DNA of 64,000 nt from Herbiconiux sp. SALV-R1 (GCF_013113715.1 NZ_CP053344.1:1550001-1614000), one strand, 5' to 3'; counted from the stretch's first letter, positions 35,571 through 46,501 are shown. Numbers and translations are program-made. The notes: generated by a model not told the origin, from the letters alone.

Positions 35571-36830
35571 TCAGCCGAAGAGGCGGCCCGGGTTGGCGAG
35601 GCGCCACCCGAGGTCGGGCCCGTCGAGCTCGCTCGCCAGCGCCACCGGCACCGTGAACTCCGGCCCGTCGAGCGAGACGCCGGCGAGATCGAAGCGGGCG
35701 GTGCCCACCTCGGTGCCTGCGGCGCCCGACTCGCGATTCTCGGCCTCGGTGCTCGACGTCACCTCGACGCCCGACCACACCGTGGCGTCGACGTCTTCGG
35801 TGGCGATGACATCGGCCTCCGCGCCCCATGCTGTCGTGTACGAGCCCACGACGTCGCCGGCCGACACCACGCGCAGCACCTGGAACCCGCTCTGCGCCGA
35901 TTGCAGCAGGGACAGCACGGAGGCGTGGAGCTGGTCTTCGCTCGGCGCGCCGAGCACGACGCCGACGAGCGGGAAGGTCTCGTCGCCCACCGTGTAGTCG
36001 GCCGAGAAGAGCAGGCAGAAGCCCGCCTCGTCGGTGGTGCCGGTCTTGATGCCGTCGATGCCGATCTGGCCGAGCAGGTCGTTGGTGTTGTCGATGGTGC
36101 CGAGTTCGGGCAGGGTGTCGCTCGCCGTGCCCACGATGGGCGCGAGCACGGGGTCGGCCAGGGCGAGCGCGCCGAGCGCGAGCAGGTCGCGGGTGGTGCT
36201 GCGCGAACCCGGGTCGAGGCCCGAGGTGTCGGCCACCGCCGTGCCCGTGAGCCCCTTCTCGGCGAGCCACTCGGTGGCGGCGGCGAGGTAGGCGTCGACC
36301 GAGCCGAAGGCCCACGTCGTGAGGGTGAGGCTGTAGTTGTTCGCCGATTCGAGCATCATGATCTCGATCACCTGGCGCTCGCTCAGCACCTGGCCCGGGT
36401 AGACCGAGGCCCACGAGCCGCCGACGGCGATCGTCGCCGCGAGGAAGTCGGCGTCTTGCTGCGTGATGGCGATGTCGGGGCCCTGGCCGCCGTCGGCGAT
36501 GGGCTTCTCGTCGAGCACGACGAGCGCCGTGATGGTCTTCGTGATGCTCGCGATGGGGATCGAGTCTGTGCTGCCGCTCGACCCCAGCACGAGCCCGGCG
36601 GCATCGTCGCCCTCGCCGGCGACCGCGATGGCGCTCGTGCCCTGCGCCGGCGTCTGCAGCGAAACCGCGGGGCTCCCGGTCTCCGGCAGCGTCACCAGGG
36701 CGGCGGATGCGGCGGGCACCGGCGCGAACAGCGCGACCGGCAGGTAAGTGGCGAGGAGCGCCACCACGAGGAGCGCGGCCCCCACGACGATGCGCCGACG
36801 CCGGTACACGGCAGGGCTCGGACGACTCAC
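35571..36830 (-). CDS. D-alanyl-D-alanine carboxypeptidase (S11)
   Basis: A 419-residue serine-type carboxypeptidase that trims peptidoglycan stem peptides. Active-site motifs are SITK (SxxK), SANN (SxN) and KTGTT (KTG). An N-terminal RRRR plus hydrophobic helix (about residues 11-40) exports or anchors it. I chose GTG 36830 because TAGGAT lies 7 bases upstream with no Shine-Dalgarno sequence; an ATG at 36863 would add 11 residues. It lies downstream of the APC permease gene and may also be read from that promoter. Confidence 0.87.
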   Translation of the reverse strand: MSRPSPAVYRRRRIVVGAALLVVALLATYLPVALFAPVPAASAALVTLPETGSPAVSLQTPAQGTSAIAVAGEGDDAAGLVLGSSGSTDSIPIASITKTITALVVLDEKPIADGGQGPDIAITQQDADFLAATIAVGGSWASVYPGQVLSERQVIEIMMLESANNYSLTLTTWAFGSVDAYLAAATEWLAEKGLTGTAVADTSGLDPGSRSTTRDLLALGALALADPVLAPIVGTASDTLPELGTIDNTNDLLGQIGIDGIKTGTTDEAGFCLLFSADYTVGDETFPLVGVVLGAPSEDQLHASVLSLLQSAQSGFQVLRVVSAGDVVGSYTTAWGAEADVIATEDVDATVWSGVEVTSSTEAENRESGAAGTEVGTARFDLAGVSLDGPEFTVPVALASELDGPDLGWRLANPGRLFG

Positions 36831-36837
36831 CCGCCCC

Positions 36838-36843
36838 ATCCTA
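36838..36843 (-). promoter_or_regulatory. -10-like TAGGAT before the carboxypeptidase gene
   Basis: TAGGAT, 7 bases, then GTG 36830. This decides for the GTG start over the in-frame ATG further upstream. Confidence 0.4.
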
Positions 36844-36870
36844 GGGCGGCGCCCCGTGACCATCCGGAGG

Positions 36871-38436
36871 CTACATGCGCCCGCCGTCGACCGAGTAGGG
36901 CACGGGGTGGTCGTCTTCGGGCACCAGCACCTCGGTGTCGCGGTTGAGGCTCTCGCCCCGGAAGAAGGCCTTCGCCCGCGGGAAGAACGCCCAGATCACC
37001 ATGAGCACGGCCCCGAGCGCGAGCGACCCGATGCCGATGACGAACACTCCGCCGATGCCGAAGATGACGGTGTAGCCGTAGTCGGGGTCGTACATGTCGA
37101 TCGCCGACTGGATGAACGCCGCCGTCAGCATGAGCCCGCCGAGGAGCGGGAACAGGCCCTTGAACAGGAAATTGCGGGCCGAGGTGAAGATCTCGCGGCG
37201 GAAGAACCACACGCACGCGAAGCTCGTGAGCGAGTAGTAGAACGCGATGGCGAGGCCGATCGAGAGGATGGTGTCGGCCAGCACGTTCTCGCTCACGATC
37301 GTCATGCTCACGTAGAAGGCCACGGCGACCACGCTCATGAAGATCGTCGCGAAGCGCGGCGTGCGGAACTTGGGGTTGATGCGGCCGAAGGCCTCGGGGA
37401 GCGCGCGGTAGGTGGCCATGGCGAGCGTGCCGCGGGCGGTGGGGAGGATGGTGGTCTGCGTCGACGAGATCGCCGAGACGCACACGGCGATGACGAGCAG
37501 CCATGCCCACGGCCCGAACACGGCGTCTTTGAGGGCGAAGAACACGTCTTCGGCGTTGCCCTCGTTGCCGAGCCCGAGGCCCGAGTCGCCGAGCCCCGCG
37601 AAGGCCATCGCCGCGACGGTGACCGACACGTAGGTGACGAGGAGGATGACCGTCGAGAGCACGGCGGCGCGACCCGGGGTGCGCTGCGGGTCTTTCGTCT
37701 CCTCGTTGAGCGCGAGACAGGTGTCCCACCCCCAGTAGATGAACAGGCACAGGAGGATCGCCTCGGTGAAGCCCGAGAGCGAGGTGAAGGCGAAGGGGTT
37801 GAACCAGTCGAGCTGCGGGGTCGTCGAGCCGGCCGGCGCGGTGCCGGCGAAGACGTTCCAGAGCGCGAACACCACGAACAGGGCGAGCGCGAGGTACTGG
37901 ATGGCGAGCAGCACGTTCTGCAGCCGCTCCCCGATCTCGAGGCCGCGCACGCTCACGAAGGTCATCACGCCGATGAACACGACTCCCGTGGCGGTGACGA
38001 GCGGCACGTTGTCGTAGAGGTCGGGGTTGTTCGTGAGCAGCCAGAGGTACTTGCTGCCGATCTGCGCCAGGTTCGCCAGCACGATGATGCCGGCCACCGC
38101 GACGCCCCAGCCGGCGAGCCACCCCGTCCAGGGCCCGAACGCCTTGGTCACCCAGGTGAACGCGGTGCCGCAGTCGGGCACGGCGCGGTTGAGCTCACGG
38201 TAGGCGTAGGCGGTGAGGAACATCGGGATGAATGCCAGGACCATCGCGATCGGCGCCTGGGCCCCCACGGCCAGCACGACGAAGCCGACGGTCGCGGCCA
38301 GCGAGTACACGGGGGCCGTCGAGGCGAGCCCGATCACGGTGGAGCCGAAGAGCCCGAGGGTGCCCGTCGCGAGCCCCTTGCCACCGGTGGGCGGCGACGC
38401 GGAGGCGGCGGATGCGGCGGCACTCTTGTCGGTCAT
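36871..38436 (-). CDS. APC-family amino acid permease
   Basis: A 521-residue amino acid/polyamine/organocation transporter with about 12-14 membrane helices. The first helix carries TGTLGLFGSTVIGLASTAPVYSL, close to the unwound GxG region of APC transporters, and DCGTAFTWVTKAFGPWTGWL follows in helix 3. The substrate cannot be predicted. GGGAGGA precedes the ATG. It follows the SpoU methyltransferase gene by 39 bases. Confidence 0.87.
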   Translation of the reverse strand: MTDKSAAASAASASPPTGGKGLATGTLGLFGSTVIGLASTAPVYSLAATVGFVVLAVGAQAPIAMVLAFIPMFLTAYAYRELNRAVPDCGTAFTWVTKAFGPWTGWLAGWGVAVAGIIVLANLAQIGSKYLWLLTNNPDLYDNVPLVTATGVVFIGVMTFVSVRGLEIGERLQNVLLAIQYLALALFVVFALWNVFAGTAPAGSTTPQLDWFNPFAFTSLSGFTEAILLCLFIYWGWDTCLALNEETKDPQRTPGRAAVLSTVILLVTYVSVTVAAMAFAGLGDSGLGLGNEGNAEDVFFALKDAVFGPWAWLLVIAVCVSAISSTQTTILPTARGTLAMATYRALPEAFGRINPKFRTPRFATIFMSVVAVAFYVSMTIVSENVLADTILSIGLAIAFYYSLTSFACVWFFRREIFTSARNFLFKGLFPLLGGLMLTAAFIQSAIDMYDPDYGYTVIFGIGGVFVIGIGSLALGAVLMVIWAFFPRAKAFFRGESLNRDTEVLVPEDDHPVPYSVDGGRM

Positions 38437-38475
38437 GGACGGTCCTCCCTTGGAACGGTAGGGGAAGCCTAGTGC

Positions 38476-39291
38476 TCAGCGACGCTCCGCCGTGAGAAGT
38501 GCGTAGAGCGCCACGGCAGATGCCGCAGCGACGTTGAGCGAGTCGACCCCGTGCAGCATCGGGATCTCGACATTCACGTCGGCGGCCGCCAGCGCCCGCC
38601 AGCCGAGTCCGTCGCCCTCAGAGCCCATCACGACGGCGACCTTCTCGGGGGCCGTGGCCGCGAACTCCTGCAGCGTGACCGAGTCGTCGACGAGCGCGAG
38701 CGCGGCGATCGTGAACCCCGCGTCGTGCAGCAGCGGCCCCGCATCCTTCCACTCCGGCAGTCTCGTCCACGGCACCTGCAGCACGGTGCCCATGCTCACC
38801 CTCACGCTCCGGCGGTAGAGCGGGTCGGCGCAGCGCGGGCTGATGAGCACCGCGTCGGCGCCGAGCCCCGCCGCCGAACGGAACGCGGCGCCCACGTTGG
38901 TGTGGTCGACGATGTCGTCGAGCACCACCACCGTGCGCGCTCCGGCGAGGAGCTCTGCCGGGTCGGGGAGCGCGGGCCGGTGCATCGACGCCAGGGCGCC
39001 CCGGTGCATGGCGAAACCGGTGAGACGCTCGAGCAGCGCGTCGTCGGCCACGAACACCGGTACCTCGGGGAACCGCTCCCCCACCCAGGCCAGCGACGGC
39101 AGCCACTTCTCCTGCAGCAGCACCGAGCGCGGCACATGACCGGCAGCCACGGCGCGCTCGATGACCTTGCTCGACTCGGCCAGGTAGAGGCCGCCGGCCG
39201 GCTCGAGCTTGCGGCGGAGCGCCACGTCGGTGAGGTCGGCGTAGTCGGCGAGCAGCGGATGCTCGAGGGAGTCGATGGGGATGACGGACAC
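38476..39291 (-). CDS. TrmH/SpoU-family RNA 2'-O-methyltransferase
   Basis: A 271-residue SPOUT methyltransferase. Motif 1 reads DIVDHTNVGAAFRSAAGLGAD, motif 2 VAVVMGSEGDGL and motif 3 IPMLHGVDSLNVAAASAVALY, forming the knotted SAM site. The N-terminal 90 residues are a substrate-binding extension typical of the rRNA-methylating SpoU_sub_bind group. The exact RNA target is not known. The GTG at 39291 starts it; the upstream continuation of the frame is not conserved-looking. Confidence 0.89.
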   Translation of the reverse strand: MSVIPIDSLEHPLLADYADLTDVALRRKLEPAGGLYLAESSKVIERAVAAGHVPRSVLLQEKWLPSLAWVGERFPEVPVFVADDALLERLTGFAMHRGALASMHRPALPDPAELLAGARTVVVLDDIVDHTNVGAAFRSAAGLGADAVLISPRCADPLYRRSVRVSMGTVLQVPWTRLPEWKDAGPLLHDAGFTIAALALVDDSVTLQEFAATAPEKVAVVMGSEGDGLGWRALAAADVNVEIPMLHGVDSLNVAAASAVALYALLTAERR

Positions 39292-39365
39292 GGGTGGGCT
39301 TTCGCTCGACGGTTGGTACCGCTCCACTCTGCCAGGGTGGAAACATCCCCGAAAACTTCGCACCG

Positions 39366-39371
39366 TAGACT
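39366..39371 (+). promoter_or_regulatory. -10-like TAGACT upstream of the sirtuin gene
   Basis: TAGACT lies 38 bases before ATG 39410. The leader carries GAGGAGGT, so this transcript would use a normal ribosome binding site. Confidence 0.4.
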
Positions 39372-39409
39372 CGTAGCGAGTCGGCGCACCTGGCCGGCGA
39401 GGAGGTGTC

Positions 39410-40279
39410 ATGGTCCCGCTCGTGTCCTCTGTGCCCGACGAGTCGGCGGAGGCGGTCCCCACCGCTCTGCCGCCCGAGGTCGTGCAGGCCGCCGAGATCC
39501 TCGCGGGCAAGCGGATCGTCATGCTCACCGGGGCCGGTGTGAGCACCGACTCCGGCATCCCCGACTACCGGGGCGAGGGCGCGCCGGTGCGCAACCCGAT
39601 GACCTTCGACCAGTTCCTGGCCAGCGAGAGCTTCCGCAAGCGCTACTGGGCCGGCAGTCACCTGGGCTGGCGCATGTTCGACGCCGCGCGGCCGAACGCG
39701 ACCCACCTGCTCCTCGCCGAGCTCGAGGAGGCCGGCGTCGTCAACGGCGTCGTCACGCAGAACGTCGACGGGCTGCACACCCGCGCCGGCACGCGGCACC
39801 TCGTCGACCTGCACGGGTCGATGGACAGGGTGGTCTGCCTCCGCTGCGGCCAGTTCTACGCCCGCTCCGACATCGCGCAGCGCATCGCCGACGACAACCC
39901 GGGCGTCACCGAACCGGAGCTCGTGCGCATGGCGCCCGACGGCGACGCCGCCGTCGCCGAGTACGAGTCGTTCGTCGTGCCCGCCTGCACCGTGTGCGGC
40001 GGGGTGCTGAAGCCCGACGTGGTGTTCTTCGGCGAGTTCGTGCCCACCGAGAAGTTCGCCGAGGCCAGCGCCATGGTGTCGGCGGCGGAGGCGATGGTCA
40101 TCGCCGGGTCGTCGCTCGTGGTGAACTCGGGAATCAGGCTGCTCGAGCAGGCGCGGCGGCGCCGGCTGCCGATCGTCATCGTGAATCGCGGGGTCACCAA
40201 GGGCGACGGGCGCGCCGCCCTGAAGATCGACGGCGGGGTGGCGGAGACGCTGACCGCCCTCGCCCCCCTCCTCCGCTGA
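39410..40279 (+). CDS. Sir2-family NAD-dependent protein deacylase
   Basis: A 289-residue sirtuin. The NAD motif GAGVSTDSGIPDYRG is at residues 41-55, QNVDGLH near 121, and the catalytic His is in DLHGSMDRVVC. The zinc pairs are CLRC and CTVC, and KPDVVFFGE marks the cobinding loop. It removes acyl groups from lysines using NAD. It is divergent from the SpoU methyltransferase gene. Confidence 0.93.
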   Translation: MVPLVSSVPDESAEAVPTALPPEVVQAAEILAGKRIVMLTGAGVSTDSGIPDYRGEGAPVRNPMTFDQFLASESFRKRYWAGSHLGWRMFDAARPNATHLLLAELEEAGVVNGVVTQNVDGLHTRAGTRHLVDLHGSMDRVVCLRCGQFYARSDIAQRIADDNPGVTEPELVRMAPDGDAAVAEYESFVVPACTVCGGVLKPDVVFFGEFVPTEKFAEASAMVSAAEAMVIAGSSLVVNSGIRLLEQARRRRLPIVIVNRGVTKGDGRAALKIDGGVAETLTALAPLLR

Positions 40280-40336
40280 CGCGGGCCCGCGCATCCGGAA
40301 CCCCGGGGGCGCGGAGGGCTCGGAGGGCTCGCCGCC

Positions 40337-40342
40337 TAGGAT
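40337..40342 (+). promoter_or_regulatory. -10-like TAGGAT before the histidine phosphatase gene
   Basis: TAGGAT is followed by seven bases (GGAGGCG) and ATG 40350. GGAGG may also act as a ribosome binding site. Either reading favours 40350 over the ATG at 40341. Confidence 0.4.
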
Positions 40343-40349
40343 GGAGGCG

Positions 40350-40976
40350 ATGACTACCTTCACCTTCGTGCGGCACGGCCAGACCGACTGGAACTTCCAG
40401 AAGCGCATCCAGGGCGCCACCGACGTGCCCCTCAACGAGACGGGGCGCGAGCAGGCCAGGGAGACCGGTGCGGTGCTCGCCGAACGGCAGTGGGACGGCA
40501 TCGTGGCGAGCCCGCTCTCGCGTGCCAAGGAGACCGCCGAGATCATCGCCGGCATCGCCGGTCTCGGCGAGCCCGAGATCGTCGCCGCGCTCGCCGAGCG
40601 CAGCTACGGCGAGGTGGAGGGCCTGAACGGCGAGGAGATCCGCGCGCGCTTCCCCGACCCCGATGCCCCGGTGCCGGGCCGCGAGTCGCGCACGGCCGTG
40701 GTGCGGCGGGTGCTGCCCGCCCTCGAGATGCTGGCGGAGGAGCACCCGGGGCAGGCGCTCATCGTGGTCTCCCACGGCGGCGTCATCGGCTCGCTCGTGC
40801 GGTACATCACCGAGAAGGCGCTGCCGCAGCGGGGTCAGCTCATCGCCAACGGCTCGGCCCATGACTTCGTGCTCGACGACGGGCACCTCTCGCTCGCCGA
40901 GTTCAACGGCGTGGCGCTCGACCCGTCCATCCGCTCACGAGCTCCGCTAGCGCTCGAGCTGACGCTTCCCAGCTGA
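40350..40976 (+). CDS. histidine phosphatase (phosphoglycerate mutase-like)
   Basis: A 208-residue protein with the catalytic VRHGQTDWN near residue 7, conserved SPLSRAKETAE and a second His in VVSHGGVIG. It belongs to the broad-specificity phosphatase branch; the substrate is unknown. Its last 74 bases overlap the end of the convergent GT4 gene, so the two C-termini share DNA. Confidence 0.88.
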   Translation: MTTFTFVRHGQTDWNFQKRIQGATDVPLNETGREQARETGAVLAERQWDGIVASPLSRAKETAEIIAGIAGLGEPEIVAALAERSYGEVEGLNGEEIRARFPDPDAPVPGRESRTAVVRRVLPALEMLAEEHPGQALIVVSHGGVIGSLVRYITEKALPQRGQLIANGSAHDFVLDDGHLSLAEFNGVALDPSIRSRAPLALELTLPS

Positions 40977-42033
40977 AGCCCTCGGCGACCTCCCGCGAGG
41001 CCAGCGACCGGCGTCGCCACTCCTCCGGATCTTCGAGCCGTGCGATCTGCCGCGCGAACGCGGCGGGGTCGCGCGCCGGCGCGTACAGGGCCGCACCCTG
41101 CCCGATCTCGTGGAACACCGGGATCTCACTGACCACCACGGGCGTGCCGTACCCCATCGACTCCACCAGCGGGATGCCGAAGCCCTCGTCGAGCGAGGCC
41201 GTCACCAGCGCGGTCGCCCGCTGCAGCAGCTCGTGGTACTCCTCGTCGCTCACCCCGTCGTGGAAGACCAGCCGTGCCGAGGGGTCGATCGCCCGCAGGC
41301 GGGTCTTGTCGGCATCCGTCGCCCGGCTGAGCAGGTGCAGCTCGAAGCCCGGCAGCTCGCCCACGGCCCGCACGAGCGTCTCGACGTTCTTGTAGGGCAT
41401 GAACGAGCCCATGTAGAGCAGGGTCTTCGCGGCGGCGCGGGTCTGCGCCTCGTCGGCCGCGGCGTCGGCGACGGCGCGCTCGGGCAGGTCGGCGGCGTTG
41501 CGGGCCACCACGACGGGCTTCGTGGTGAGGTGGTGACTCGCGATGAGCGCCTCGGTGGTGTGCGAGACGGTGACCACCGCATCCGCCCGGTTGAGCAGCA
41601 TCCGTTGCGGCCACCAGGCCTTGTGGTAGAGCCGCCACAGGATGCGCACGAAGGCCGGCAGGTCGTGCGGCGGTTCGGGGTTGGAGTAGTAGATGAGGTC
41701 GTGCACCGTGAGCGCCAGGCGGTAGCGGCGGCCGAGCGTACCCATGGTCTGCATGGGGCTGATGACGGCGTCGGGGGCGGCCGTGCGGTTCACCTGCAGG
41801 GCCACCAGCGGTTCGAGCACGCTCGTGGGGCCCGAGACCTTCACCCACGGCAGCTCGGGCAGCATCTCGAGCTGCCGCTCGTCGCTGATGATCATCGTCA
41901 GCTCGAACGGGGCTGCGGATGCTGCGGATGCGTTCTGCAGCTCGGCGAGGGCCGTCACCACGCCGGCGGTGTAGCGGCTGATGCCGTCGTGGCGCCCGAT
42001 GCGGGTGTAGCGGCAGTCGAAGGCGAGCTTCAT
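40903..42033 (-). CDS. GT4-family glycosyltransferase
   Basis: A 376-residue GT-B enzyme. The N-terminal DCRYTRIGRHDGISRYT matches the acceptor-side start of mannosyltransferase-like GT4 proteins. The C-terminal domain shows LYMGSFMPYKNVETLVRA and the nucleotide-sugar-binding segment ASLDEGFGIPLVESMGYGTPVVVSE (key residues E, G, E near 285). Donor and acceptor unknown. Its start overlaps the alpha/beta hydrolase stop by ATGA (42030-42033), and its end overlaps the convergent phosphatase gene by 74 bases. Confidence 0.87.
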   Translation of the reverse strand: MKLAFDCRYTRIGRHDGISRYTAGVVTALAELQNASAASAAPFELTMIISDERQLEMLPELPWVKVSGPTSVLEPLVALQVNRTAAPDAVISPMQTMGTLGRRYRLALTVHDLIYYSNPEPPHDLPAFVRILWRLYHKAWWPQRMLLNRADAVVTVSHTTEALIASHHLTTKPVVVARNAADLPERAVADAAADEAQTRAAAKTLLYMGSFMPYKNVETLVRAVGELPGFELHLLSRATDADKTRLRAIDPSARLVFHDGVSDEEYHELLQRATALVTASLDEGFGIPLVESMGYGTPVVVSEIPVFHEIGQGAALYAPARDPAAFARQIARLEDPEEWRRRSLASREVAEGFSWEASARALAELVSGWTGRAPRR

Positions 42034-42983
42034 GCCGGGCGCTCCTCGGCGAGGAAGGCCTCGATGGCCGCCGCCGCCTCGACGGGGCGCTCGTAGTGGA
42101 TGAGGTGGCCGACGTTCTCGAGCACCACGAGTCGGGCGTCGGGCATGGCGCGCTGCACCTCGTGCTGGGCGGCGAGCGGGGTGATGTCGTCGTCGTCGGC
42201 GGCGATGAGGAGGGTCGGCACGGTGACCTGTGCCGCGTACTCGCTGACGTCGTGACTGACGGAACCGCGGAAGGCGTCGAGCACGACCGAGCGGCTGGCG
42301 AAGGCGGAGAAGTAGCGGGAGTGCTGGTCGTGGATCCAGCGGAGCAGGTGGCGGTCTTTCGTGCGCGACATGGTGATGCTCACGATGCGCACCACGAGGG
42401 CGCTCCGCAGCAGCGCGAAGCCGAGTTTCTCGGGCACGGCCGCGGAGAACCAGTAGTAGCCGATGGCGAGGCGCGTCATCACTCCCTTCGGGCCCTTGAG
42501 TGCGGGGGCCGAGATGGGGTTGATGAGCACGGCGTCGTCGACCTCGAGGCCGCCGGCGAGGGCGGCGGAGGAGACGATGGAGCCGAAGGAGTGGCCGACG
42601 ACGACCAGGCGGGCGTTCGGGGACTCTCGGCGCACCCGGTCGACCAGCTCGCGCAGCCAGGCCACGTAGCCGTCGACGTCGTGGTCGCCCGCGAGGGGGC
42701 CGGAGTCGCCGAAGCCCGGGAGGTCGGGGGCGACGATGCGGCGGCCGCGGGCCGCTTCGGAGGCGGGGTCGCCGAGCTGGGCGATGACGGGTTCGAGGCC
42801 GTGGTGGTCGCCGCGGAAGCCGTGCACGACGATGAGCACGGTGTCGGCATCGGCCCGGGCTGCCTCGTCGGCGCCCGCCGCGCCGTACTCCCAGACGTGG
42901 GTGCTGCTGCCGGCGAGGGCGAGGGTGCGCGTGGTCACCGGCAGACGGGCGAGTTCGACGGCGTAAGGCGAGGCGACGGTCAT
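42030..42983 (-). CDS. alpha/beta hydrolase
   Basis: A 317-residue alpha/beta-fold hydrolase. The oxyanion HGFRGDH is near residue 58, the nucleophile elbow VGHSFGS near 122, the acidic residue in LIAADDDDITPL and the catalytic His in NVGHLIHYERP. The substrate is unknown. ATG 42983 is preferred over 42995 because TATGCT lies 7 bases before it. It is translationally coupled to the GT4 gene. Confidence 0.85.
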   Translation of the reverse strand: MTVASPYAVELARLPVTTRTLALAGSSTHVWEYGAAGADEAARADADTVLIVVHGFRGDHHGLEPVIAQLGDPASEAARGRRIVAPDLPGFGDSGPLAGDHDVDGYVAWLRELVDRVRRESPNARLVVVGHSFGSIVSSAALAGGLEVDDAVLINPISAPALKGPKGVMTRLAIGYYWFSAAVPEKLGFALLRSALVVRIVSITMSRTKDRHLLRWIHDQHSRYFSAFASRSVVLDAFRGSVSHDVSEYAAQVTVPTLLIAADDDDITPLAAQHEVQRAMPDARLVVLENVGHLIHYERPVEAAAAIEAFLAEERPA

Positions 42984-42990
42984 CCCGACC

Positions 42991-42996
42991 AGCATA
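42991..42996 (-). promoter_or_regulatory. -10-like TATGCT before the alpha/beta hydrolase gene
   Basis: TATGCT, seven bases, then ATG 42983. The in-frame ATG at 42995 overlaps the hexamer itself and is therefore unlikely. Confidence 0.45.
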
Positions 42997-43021
42997 CGGT
43001 GGCGGTCGCGGCCGGGAGGAC

Positions 43022-43027
43022 TAGCGT
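43022..43027 (+). promoter_or_regulatory. -10-like TAGCGT upstream of treS
   Basis: TAGCGT lies about 50 bases before the treS GTG; the leader carries GAAGGGA as ribosome binding site. Confidence 0.35.
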
Positions 43028-43078
43028 TGAGGTCAGAACGCGCTGACCGACGTTTCCGAGTTTCCGAAGGGAACCCCT

Positions 43079-44782
<1,704 letters not shown>

Positions 44783-44848
44783 GCATTCTCGCTCGCCGGA
44801 GTCGGCGGGTGCCGGGTGTCGGTCACGGCCGGTGACGGTGGTGTCGGG

Positions 44849-44854
44849 CAGACT
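44849..44854 (+). promoter_or_regulatory. -10-like CAGACT before the exonuclease gene
   Basis: CAGACT is followed by GGCGCG and ATG 44861; no Shine-Dalgarno sequence. An in-frame GTG at 44816 is upstream of the hexamer and less likely. Confidence 0.4.
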
Positions 44855-44860
44855 GGCGCG

Positions 44861-45718
44861 ATGGAGATCGTTGACGTCCCCCTGTTCGACCTCCCGGCCG
44901 AACCGGAGGTCCTTTCGAAGACTGCCGTGGCCCCGGTCGTCGTGGTGCAGCCGGCGCTGTTCGAGACGGCCGAGGTGCTGCTCAGCCCGCTGCCGGCCTG
45001 GGCCGAGCGGCTTGTGGTGTTCGACCTCGAGACCACCGGCATCGACGTCGAGACGAGCAGGGTCGTCACCGCGAACGTGAGCCGCCTCGACGCGAGCGGC
45101 GTCGTCACGCGCCGGCGTGATTGGCTGGCCGACCCCGGCGTCGAGATCCCGCTGCAGGCCACCGCCGTGCACGGTGTCGCCACCGCCCGCGCCCGCGCCG
45201 AGGGCCGCCCGGCCGCCGAGGTGGTGGGCGAGATCGTCGAAGAGCTGCGCGCCGCGCTCGAAGACGGCTACGCGCTCGTCATCTACAACGCGCCCTACGA
45301 CCTCACGCTGCTCGCCCGCGAGGCCGTGCGCCACGGCGTCGCGCCGCTCGTCGGCCCGTTCCCCGTCATCGACCCGCTGGTCATCGACAAGCGGGTCGAC
45401 CGCTACCGCAAGGGCAAGCGCACCCTCGAGGTCACCGCCTCCGTCTACGGCGTCGACCTCACCGACGCCCACGACGCCGGAGCCGACGCCATCGCCGCCG
45501 GTCGCGTCGCCCAGGCCCTCGGGCTCCGCCACGGCGCCGACCTCGCCCTCACCGCCGCCGAGCTCCACACCGCCCAGATCGCCTGGCACGACGCCCAGTG
45601 CGACTCCTTCGAAGACTACATGCGCACCACCCGCGACCCCTCCTTCACCGCCCGCCGGGGCTGGCCCGAGGTCCCTGCGCCCGTGCCCGCGGCGGTCCCT
45701 GTGTCAGCTGATCGCTAG
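44861..45718 (+). CDS. DnaQ-like DEDDh 3'-5' exonuclease
   Basis: A 285-residue exonuclease. ExoI is VVFDLETTGID (about residue 51), ExoII YNAPYDLTLL and ExoIIIe DAHDAGADA with the His of the DEDDh class. The N-terminal 45 residues are a nonconserved Val/Pro-rich extension, and the last 15 are Pro/Ala-rich. It could act in DNA repair or as a proofreading factor. Its end overlaps the convergent HEAT-like gene by 15 bases. Confidence 0.86.
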   Translation: MEIVDVPLFDLPAEPEVLSKTAVAPVVVVQPALFETAEVLLSPLPAWAERLVVFDLETTGIDVETSRVVTANVSRLDASGVVTRRRDWLADPGVEIPLQATAVHGVATARARAEGRPAAEVVGEIVEELRAALEDGYALVIYNAPYDLTLLAREAVRHGVAPLVGPFPVIDPLVIDKRVDRYRKGKRTLEVTASVYGVDLTDAHDAGADAIAAGRVAQALGLRHGADLALTAAELHTAQIAWHDAQCDSFEDYMRTTRDPSFTARRGWPEVPAPVPAAVPVSADR

Positions 45719-46495
45719 GCGGGCGCTGAGAGCGGATGCGCGGGTCGGGTCGGCCTTCGTGAGACGGGTCTTGGTGAGGTTGTCGCGGACGATCCGGCGT
45801 GCATCCCGGTCGTTCGACGAGGCCAAGCGCTCGAGGGCGGAGAAGGTCTCGGCGGGGGCGGCGACGCCGACGACGCTGAAGGCGTAGCCGAGGGTCTGGC
45901 GGAGCACGCGCACGGCCTCGGCGAGCCGCGCGTCAGCGCGACGCGACTCGGCGGGGACGCTCAGGAGCAGAGCCGTGCAGCCGTCGAGCAAGCGCAGGGC
46001 GCCGAGGGCGTCGGCGTGCTGCTTGACCAGGCGCGGCTCGGCCGCCGCCGCGGCCACCGCGCGGGCGCGCAGCAGTCCGTCTGCGGAGGGCGGGGCGGCA
46101 GTGTGCCACTCCCCCGACCAGTTCGTCAGCAGCGCCCAGAACGCGGGCCGGTCGGCGTCGCCCAGGCGCTGCAGCGCCAGGGCGACGCCCTCGCGCACCC
46201 GCCAGCGGTCGTCGGTGGCGAGGTCGGCGAGGCGCCGCGCGAGCTGCGGGGAATGCTCCGCGGGTGCCTCGGCGAGCAGCCGGCCGAGCCCGATCGTGCC
46301 GCAGAGGGCCTCGTATTCGTCTGTGCTTTCGCTGAGGGTGTGCAGCATCCGCTCGTCTGCCGTGTCGGCCACCGCCTGGGCGAGCGTGAGGTTCGCCCGC
46401 GGCCCGGGCAGACCCGAGTGCTCGGCCAGGTAGCCGGCCCACTCTCCCGCCGGTAGACCGGCCAGATCGGCACGGTAGGCGCTTGGTGAACTCAC
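45704..46495 (-). CDS. HEAT-repeat-like protein, unknown function
   Basis: A 263-residue helical protein. Several segments resemble HEAT repeats, for example RRLADLATDDRWRVREGVA and ERLASSNDRDARRIVRDNL, where an Arg-rich helix follows a short loop. No catalytic motif is visible. GTG 46495 is favoured because CACACT lies 6 bases upstream; an ATG at 46513 would add six residues. It lies after the L31 gene hairpin on the same strand. Confidence 0.75.
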   Translation of the reverse strand: MSSPSAYRADLAGLPAGEWAGYLAEHSGLPGPRANLTLAQAVADTADERMLHTLSESTDEYEALCGTIGLGRLLAEAPAEHSPQLARRLADLATDDRWRVREGVALALQRLGDADRPAFWALLTNWSGEWHTAAPPSADGLLRARAVAAAAAEPRLVKQHADALGALRLLDGCTALLLSVPAESRRADARLAEAVRVLRQTLGYAFSVVGVAAPAETFSALERLASSNDRDARRIVRDNLTKTRLTKADPTRASALSARLAIS

Positions 46496-46501
46496 GACAC
46501 C

